The notes beneath the pieces are model-generated. The model ran no database searches, had not been told where the DNA came from, and saw nothing but the letters and a program-made list of their open reading frames with translations. The position numbers were made by a program, and so were the translations under genes. From an uncultured Bacillota bacterium (GTDB lineage: Bacteria; Bacillota_I; Bacilli_A; RF39; UBA660), in the NCBI GenBank assembly GCA_947179265.1, contig CAMXBB010000039.1, forward strand, positions 1-9,152: a stretch of DNA of 9,152 nucleotides, written 5' to 3'. This document shows, piece after piece, positions 5,632 through 9,152 of the stretch; position 1 is the stretch's first letter; each line of letters begins with the position of its first letter.

Positions 5632-6234
5632 ATGAAAGAAACTAATACTAAGCCTAAAGCTAAAAAGAAGAAAAAGAAAGAACCTAAGACTAAAACACCC
5701 TCTGACATTAACCTATTCGACAATCGAGTAATCCGTTTGAATAAAGTTATTGATACAGAAGTTGCAGAGGAAATAGTTGAGAAGTTTTTAAAACTAGATA
5801 CTATAAAAAGTAAGAAAGATATAGTATTCTATATTAATTCTCCCGGTGGGGCAGTATCTGCAGGAATGGCTATTTATGATGCTATGCAAATGGTTAAAAG
5901 TGATGTTAAGACAATATGTATAGGTCGTTGTGCTTCAATGGCAGCTGTGCTACTTAGTGGTGGAACAAAAGGTAAGAGATATATAACCCCTAATAGTGAA
6001 GTTATGATACACGAAGTATCATCATTTAATATGGGAAAAGTTGGCGAGTTGAAAATTGACTATGAACACACTAATGCATTAAATGAGAGAATTATTAAAC
6101 TTTTAGCGGAGAACACAGGCAAGACCATAAAACAAGTTAGACATGACATTCAATTAAAGGATAAATGGTTTGATGCTGAAGAAGGGCTAAAATATGGCAT
6201 AGTAGATGAAGTACTAACTAAAACCGTTACATAA
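5632..6234 (+). CDS. clpP: ClpP-like serine protease with lysine-rich N-terminus
   Basis: This 200-residue protein has the ClpP/crotonase fold with a complete catalytic triad: Ser102 in GRCASMAA, His127 in VMIHEVS and Asp172 in VRHDIQ. The oxyanion-loop NSPGGAVSAG (69-78) is intact. Residues 1-26 are almost all Lys, Thr and Pro (KAKKKKKKEPKTKTK) and replace the axial-loop segment through which cellular ClpP contacts ClpX or ClpA. It may therefore work without a Clp ATPase, use an unknown partner, or be held on nucleic acid through its basic tail (inference). Some phages use ClpP-like enzymes as prohead proteases, but no head gene is near. The ribosome site AAAGGCGG lies in the ssb end, and only 1 nt separates the genes, implying translational coupling. 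Palindrome copy 3 begins 15 nt after the stop codon. Confidence 0.88.
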   Translation: MKETNTKPKAKKKKKKEPKTKTPSDINLFDNRVIRLNKVIDTEVAEEIVEKFLKLDTIKSKKDIVFYINSPGGAVSAGMAIYDAMQMVKSDVKTICIGRCASMAAVLLSGGTKGKRYITPNSEVMIHEVSSFNMGKVGELKIDYEHTNALNERIIKLLAENTGKTIKQVRHDIQLKDKWFDAEEGLKYGIVDEVLTKTVT

Positions 6235-6249
6235 TGTTTCTATTAATAG

Positions 6250-6276
6250 ATATTTATATACTTCGTATATAAATAT
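6250..6276 (+). repeat. 27-bp palindrome, copy 3
   Basis: Arms 6250-6261 and 6265-6276 flank TTC. The left flank attaatag and right flank gaagaaatatac match copy 1, and the following AAATTACTTT is shared with copy 4. It begins 15 nt after the clpP stop and 99 nt before the DnaA-IV-like gene. It could end or stabilise the clpP transcript, although there is no U-tract. Confidence 0.9.
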
Positions 6277-6319
6277 GAAGAAATATACAAAATTACTTTT
6301 ACAAGTAAGAATTTATTAG

Positions 6320-6336
6320 TATGGCCCAGTACCATA
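6320..6336 (+). repeat. Degenerate TGGC motif with TATGG/CCATA dyad
   Basis: TATGG (6320-6324) and CCATA (6332-6336) form a 5-bp inverted repeat. The stretch TGGCCCAGTACCATAGT resembles the TGGCATAG tandem motif, and it sits about 45 nt after palindrome copy 3, the same position as in the other composite elements. It lies in the leader of the DnaA-IV-like gene and could be an operator. Confidence 0.4.
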
Positions 6337-6375
6337 GTCATGAAAAGAACAATAAAATGAGGCGATAAGTATATT

Positions 6376-6771
6376 ATGGATTACAAGAAACAAATTTTAG
6401 ATATAATTAAAGAAGAAGTTGCAAATTATTATCATATTCCTATTGAATATATTAAAATGAATATCAAAGAACGAAAGAGGCATAAGATAAATGTTAAAGA
6501 AGTTGGTAATGCAAGAAATATAGCAATGTATCTTTCAATGGAGTTAACAACAATAGATAGTCTTTTCATAGCAAATTCATTTGGAATATATGATGATGAT
6601 AGAATGAGTGCAAGAGCATTTATTGTTCACTATTATGGTGATACTAAAGATTATTATACAAATAATGATAAAGTAAATAAATTAAAACTAATATGTGAGA
6701 AAAAGATAAATGATAAAATTGAAGAACTAAGAAAAAGTGGTATATTTGATGTAATTAGATATTTGATATAA
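6376..6771 (+). CDS. Stand-alone DnaA domain IV-like DNA-binding protein
   Basis: This 131-residue protein resembles only the C-terminal DNA-binding domain of the replication initiator DnaA. Residues 12-30 (KEEVANYYHIPIEYIKMNI) parallel the first helices, and residues 46-70 (ARNIAMYLSMELTTIDSLFIANSFG) closely match the DnaA block RxIAMYLxRELT...FG. There is no AAA+ ATPase domain. The DnaA signature GGRDHTTVxHA, which reads the DnaA box, is replaced by IYDDDRMSARAFIVHY (71-86), so a changed target is expected. The C-terminal tail (about 95-131) is a charged helix. The ribosome site GAGGCG lies 11 nt before the ATG. Palindromes lie on both sides (copies 3 and 4) with tandem motifs before and after it. 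It may bind these repeats as an initiator, copy-control or partition factor (inference). Confidence 0.72.
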   Translation: MDYKKQILDIIKEEVANYYHIPIEYIKMNIKERKRHKINVKEVGNARNIAMYLSMELTTIDSLFIANSFGIYDDDRMSARAFIVHYYGDTKDYYTNNDKVNKLKLICEKKINDKIEELRKSGIFDVIRYLI

Positions 6772-6783
6772 TTAGAAAGTATA

Positions 6784-6815
6784 TACCATGTGGCATAGTG
6801 GCATGGTAAAATTCC
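6784..6815 (+). repeat. Tandem TGGCATAG motif, copy B, with enclosing dyad
   Basis: The 25-nt layout (6791-6815) matches copy A with one change (CATGG for CATAG). Here a 7-bp inverted repeat encloses it: TACCATG (6784-6790) with CATGGTA (6802-6808). It begins 12 nt after the DnaA-IV-like stop codon. No palindrome copy precedes it directly. Confidence 0.7.
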
Positions 6816-7023
6816 TTAATTAAGGTATCCTACTATATTACTTGGAACATTTTAATCGAGTGTATTTATATATAAAAGTATAATGCATTGTGCCAGTAGA
6901 TTTATTGATGTATTAAATATTTAAAGATTTCCAACCCTATTCCATAACATCTTTATTATTGAACTGACACAGTGCATTAAATACAACATGAACTATAATT
7001 TTTAATGAGTATTTGATTAATGG
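6816..7023. repeat. Gene-free stretch with a long inverted repeat
   Basis: AATGCATTGTGCCAGT (6882-6897) and its imperfect inverse at 6963-6978 agree at 14 of 16 positions across a 65-nt loop, with weaker complementarity continuing inward. Nothing coding is supported on either strand. It resembles the 721-903 hairpin in style but not in sequence. Confidence 0.5.
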
Positions 7024-7050
7024 ATATTTATATACTTCGTATATAAATAT
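7024..7050 (+). repeat. 27-bp palindrome, copy 4
   Basis: Arms 7024-7035 and 7039-7050 flank TTC. The left flank is gattaatgg; the right flank AACAAAAAATACC then AAAATTACTTT parallels copy 3. A tandem TGGYATAG motif begins 60 nt downstream. With copy 3 it brackets a 774-bp unit containing the DnaA-IV-like gene. Confidence 0.9.
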
Positions 7051-7110
7051 AACAAAAAATACCAAAATTACTTTATTAAATTTAAGCGAAAATATATTCA
7101 CTCGTGCAGA

Positions 7111-7135
7111 TGGTATAGTGGCATAGTGAAATTCC
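7111..7135 (+). repeat. Tandem TGGCATAG motif, copy C
   Basis: TGGTATAG and TGGCATAG in tandem are followed by TGAAATTCC, the same 25-nt layout as copies A and B. It follows palindrome copy 4 and immediately precedes the terminator at 7141. Confidence 0.7.
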
Positions 7136-7140
7136 ATAGT

Positions 7141-7176
7141 AAAGAGTTAGGATCTGCACCCTAACTCTTTTATTAT
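7141..7176 (+). terminator. Strong terminator facing the helicase operon
   Basis: An 11-bp perfect stem (AAAGAGTTAGG 7141-7151 with CCTAACTCTTT 7160-7170, 8-nt loop) is followed by TATTAT on the plus strand. It would end plus-strand transcripts from the DnaA-IV-like gene. Because the stem is AAA/TTT-ended it may also act on minus-strand transcripts. Confidence 0.7.
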
Positions 7177-7194
7177 ACCTTATAATATTCTCCT

Positions 7195-7301
7195 AATAAG
7201 ACCTCTCTACATGCTTCCTAGAAGCTCTAAAGAGGTATATCTATTTTACAAATTTTTCATCGCCTTATATGATAAAACCTCTCCTAGAGCCTCTTAGAGG
7301 C
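7195..7301 (-). terminator. Two related hairpins after the helicase operon
   Basis: Unit one (7201-7236) has ACCTCT paired with AGAGGT and an inner GCTTC/GAAGC stem (7213-7225). Unit two (about 7272-7301) has ACCTCTCCTAGAG followed by GCCTCT/AGAGGC (7289-7301). The units share ATAAxACCTCTC, CTAGA and AGAGG in the same order, so they look like a diverged tandem duplication with one lacking about 11 nt. On the minus strand each ends in GAGAGGT followed by a T-rich run (TTTATC, CTTATT), fitting terminators for the helicase operon. Confidence 0.5.
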
Positions 7302-7323
7302 TTATAGATATATTATAGAGCAT

Positions 7324-8532
7324 TTAGTTATCTTTAACTTCATCAACTTTATAAAGGTTTTTACATAAATATTCACTAAAAGAAATAGCATTAAATATTT
7401 CTTTCATCTCTTTATCGCTGTATTTTTTTGCTGTTTCTTCGGTAATTCCATTTTCTCTAAGATATTCATTATATACATCCCTACTATCAGAATTAAAATC
7501 TGGCGAAGCATAATAAGTATCTCTTTTAGTACCAAATTGGTATCGTTCTGTTCTATAACCTAAAGCTAAAACTTCCTTTCCAAATTTAGAATTACTAACT
7601 GCTTCTCTATTATTTAACTTACACCAGTTGCGATATTCTTCATAATATTTTGCTTTAACAATAAATTCTTTTATAGGAACTGAATTACAAAACTCTACTA
7701 CATTATTACATTCCATGAAATATTCTTTAGTTGCTTCTTCCACAATAGTTGGAATAGTAAATTTTCCATTCTCTAATACTTTGCTAAATGCTTGAATAGC
7801 CCTAGTTGCTATAATTTGCAATGCTTTAGGTTCGCATAGCTTATCTCCTATATTAATATCACGATTGTTATTATCATCAGTGAATGTCGCATTAAATGGT
7901 ATTACCACAAATCGATCAGTTATAAATATACCTGTTTCTTTGAAGTCAATTACTTCATTTACCGAGAACAACAAAGTTGCATAAGGTACTAATACATCTT
8001 GCTCTTTATTCTTCAACTCATAAGATATAGGTTCTCCGGATATTAACCTAGTAATTATTGAAGTATTAATATACTTCGGTTGTTTTTGGTCCTCAGCTAT
8101 GTTTACCGTACACCCTTTTAAACTTCCAACTGTTGATTTACTCCCTGCTTTACTTCCAGACAAGTTCTCTAAATGCTCATGGGAACATTGAGAGAATTGT
8201 TTAGTTTCAAATGTATTCTCGTTAGAGCATTGTTTTGTTCCCAGTAAATTCTCACAAATTCTGAGAATTTTAGATTTTCCATTCGCCCCTTTGCCTTTAA
8301 AGATAAAGGCTTTTCTCAGCTTAGCAGTCTTGCATAGAGAGTATCCTATTACTTCATACAGCAATGTTTCTATTTCTTTATTAGAACAGGTTATATTATC
8401 GAAAAACTGGTCCACTAGCACCAGCTCTTTAGAGCTAGTCGTAAGCACCTCAGTATCATTATAAGGAACACTTAATTCTGCGAGTATATTATCTATACTC
8501 ACAGAATTAATGATAGTATTATTATTTTCCAT
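7324..8532 (-). CDS. SF3 (D5/P4-type) replicative helicase without primase
   Basis: This 402-residue protein is an ATP-dependent DNA helicase of the phage/plasmid D5 or P4-alpha type. Residues 40-75 resemble the end of the D5_N domain (LLYEVIGYSLCKTAKLRKAF). Walker A is GKGANGKS (80-87), the Walker B-like segment is CTVNIAED (141-148), sensor motif C is LLFSVNEV (187-194) with Asn192, and the arginine finger is Arg207 in TDRFVVIPF. Residues 279-342 fit the D5-type winged helix (YEEYRNWCKLNN...FGKEVLALGY). The remaining tail to 402 is charged and not recognised. Typical relatives run 500-800 residues with an N-terminal primase; that part is missing and the genes upstream do not supply it. The ribosome site AGGAG lies 8 nt before the ATG, and the start overlaps the previous gene by 11 nt. 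It probably unwinds the element's origin. Confidence 0.85.
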   Translation of the reverse strand: MENNNTIINSVSIDNILAELSVPYNDTEVLTTSSKELVLVDQFFDNITCSNKEIETLLYEVIGYSLCKTAKLRKAFIFKGKGANGKSKILRICENLLGTKQCSNENTFETKQFSQCSHEHLENLSGSKAGSKSTVGSLKGCTVNIAEDQKQPKYINTSIITRLISGEPISYELKNKEQDVLVPYATLLFSVNEVIDFKETGIFITDRFVVIPFNATFTDDNNNRDINIGDKLCEPKALQIIATRAIQAFSKVLENGKFTIPTIVEEATKEYFMECNNVVEFCNSVPIKEFIVKAKYYEEYRNWCKLNNREAVSNSKFGKEVLALGYRTERYQFGTKRDTYYASPDFNSDSRDVYNEYLRENGITEETAKKYSDKEMKEIFNAISFSEYLCKNLYKVDEVKDN

Positions 8533-8728
8533 TATCTTTCTCCTCGTTTTCTAAGCATTTAATTATTTTTTCAAATATTTCAGATTTAGTTTTTGTTACA
8601 TTGGTAAGTTGTTTTTCTAAAGAATAAATTTTCACTTTATCTTGTTCTTTTTCATTTATAATTACCAAATAATCATCTAAATCTATTATTGTTATATCAT
8701 CAACTTTTTTTATGTATGGTTCTTTCAT
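8522..8728 (-). CDS. Small unknown protein, short paralogue of its upstream neighbour
   Basis: This 68-residue protein is of unrecognised family. Its first 50 residues match the neighbouring 114-residue protein throughout: IKKVDDITIIDL, LVIIN, KVKIYSLE and NVTKTKSE against IRKVGDLTTIDL, LVILN, DVAIYDLE and NVTLTKSE. Its end (EIFEKIIKCLENEEKDNGK) also resembles the neighbour's end (EMFDKIGEYIITEYQEKG), as though about 46 internal residues were lost. AAAGGAG precedes the ATG inside the upstream gene's end, one base after that gene's stop. The helicase start overlaps its own end by 11 nt, so the three genes are translationally coupled. It has no signal peptide or membrane segment. It is probably a cytoplasmic accessory factor of the replication operon (inference). 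Confidence 0.75.
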   Translation of the reverse strand: MKEPYIKKVDDITIIDLDDYLVIINEKEQDKVKIYSLEKQLTNVTKTKSEIFEKIIKCLENEEKDNGK

Positions 8729-8729
8729 C

Positions 8730-9074
8730 TTAGTTTGCTCCTTTCTCTTGATATTCGGTTATAATGTATTCCCCTATTTTATCAAACATTTCTGGTCTGA
8801 TAGCTATTTCCTTTTGATATTCCTTTATAATGATCCAATTTGCATTTAATTTTATTCTAATCCCTTTTCTTGGTTTTAAATAACTAAATTTACTTTCTTT
8901 AGGAATAGAAAATATATATAATACTTCTGATTTAGTTAAAGTTACATTTATAAGTTCTTCTTCTAAATCATAAATTGCTACATCATCTGGTGCTTTATCA
9001 TTTAGGATTACTAAATGATTAATTAAATCTATTGTTGTTAGATCACCAACTTTTCTTATAAATGATTCTTCCAT
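8730..9074 (-). CDS. Unknown small protein, long paralogue
   Basis: This 114-residue protein is of unrecognised family. It is probably cytoplasmic, with alternating beta-rich segments (TTIDLINHLVILN, VAIYDLE, INVTLTKSE) that suggest a small beta domain, a central basic stretch (about 58-80) and a mixed C-terminus. It shares its N-terminal half and perhaps its last 20 residues with the following 68-residue protein, so the pair arose by duplication. AGGA lies 9-10 nt before the ATG. It starts 2 nt beyond the stop codon of the partial upstream gene and ends 1 nt before the next start, so all belong to one minus-strand operon with the helicase. An OB-like or helicase-accessory role would suit the context but is not shown by the sequence. 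Confidence 0.75.
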   Translation of the reverse strand: MEESFIRKVGDLTTIDLINHLVILNDKAPDDVAIYDLEEELINVTLTKSEVLYIFSIPKESKFSYLKPRKGIRIKLNANWIIIKEYQKEIAIRPEMFDKIGEYIITEYQEKGAN

Positions 9075-9076
9075 AT

Positions 9077-9152
9077 TTAATTATCCTCACTTTCTTCTAT
9101 GTTTTTTTCTTTATTATCTACTTCAAAACCACTAACATTTTTTAAATAAGGT
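9077..9152 (-). CDS. 3' end of an unknown gene running off the window
   Basis: Only the last 24 codons are inside the window, reading PYLKNVSGFEVDNKEKNI and then EESEDN before TAA at 9079-9077. The acidic, Asn/Glu-rich end looks like a disordered tail. It lies 2 nt from the next start codon in the same direction, so it belongs to the helicase operon. The family cannot be told from this fragment. Confidence 0.65.
   Translation of the reverse strand, partial: PYLKNVSGFEVDNKEKNIEESEDN

Noticed and set aside
6937..7137. Minus-strand 66-residue hydrophobic open frame
   Set aside because: It runs through palindrome copy 4 and the tandem motif, has no ribosome binding site before its ATG, and its hydrophobic look follows from AT-rich sequence.
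1..9152. CRISPR array, tRNA or rRNA genes
   Set aside because: No regularly spaced identical repeats with unique spacers and no tRNA cloverleaf or rRNA sequence were found. The repeats present are few, widely and irregularly spaced, and palindromic.

Overview
The window is very AT-rich (clearly under about 30% GC by eye). It has Bacillota-type ribosome binding sites (AAAGGAG, GAGGAG), strong TTGACA/TATAAT-like promoters and U-tailed hairpin terminators. Codon use and protein style suggest a Clostridium-like host. The gene set (stand-alone SF3 helicase, short SSB, ClpP-like protease, isolated DnaA domain IV, XRE repressor, long gene-poor repeat-rich stretch) suggests a plasmid, a phage-plasmid or another mobile element rather than core chromosome. 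No integrase, portal, terminase or ribosomal gene is seen, so the replicon type is an inference.

Layout. Positions 1-1572 hold no convincing gene but much DNA structure: a minus-strand terminator (476-497), a dyad-rich block (about 560-1085) with a 183-nt imperfect hairpin (721-903), two copies of a 27-bp palindrome, and a tandem TGGCATAG motif. Positions 1573-1824 (minus) encode an XRE repressor. It is divergent from a strong promoter that appears to make a roughly 107-nt three-hairpin RNA (1931-2037) ending in a terminator; regularly spaced inverted half-sites lie between them. Downstream on the plus strand are a lipoprotein gene and a membrane-anchored PASTA protein gene (2070-3952), closed by a terminator at 3982-4019.

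Positions 4117-6234 hold a compact plus-strand operon: a beta-CASP/RNase J-like metallo-hydrolase, a minimal SSB and a ClpP-like serine protease with an intact catalytic triad and a lysine-rich N-terminus. Positions 6376-6771 encode a small protein resembling DnaA domain IV, with palindrome copies on both sides. The intergenic stretch 6772-7323 holds further repeats and convergent terminators.

The right end (7324-9152) is a minus-strand operon: the 3' end of an unknown gene, two tandem paralogous small genes, and an SF3 (D5/P4-like) helicase lacking a primase domain.

The helicase, SSB and DnaA-IV-like protein could together form a replication/initiation set. The XRE repressor probably controls itself and the small RNA. 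The most interesting points are the four same-orientation palindromes with their associated tandem motif, the repressor-flanked small RNA that carries a near copy of the neighbouring translation start region, and the isolated DnaA domain IV next to these repeats.
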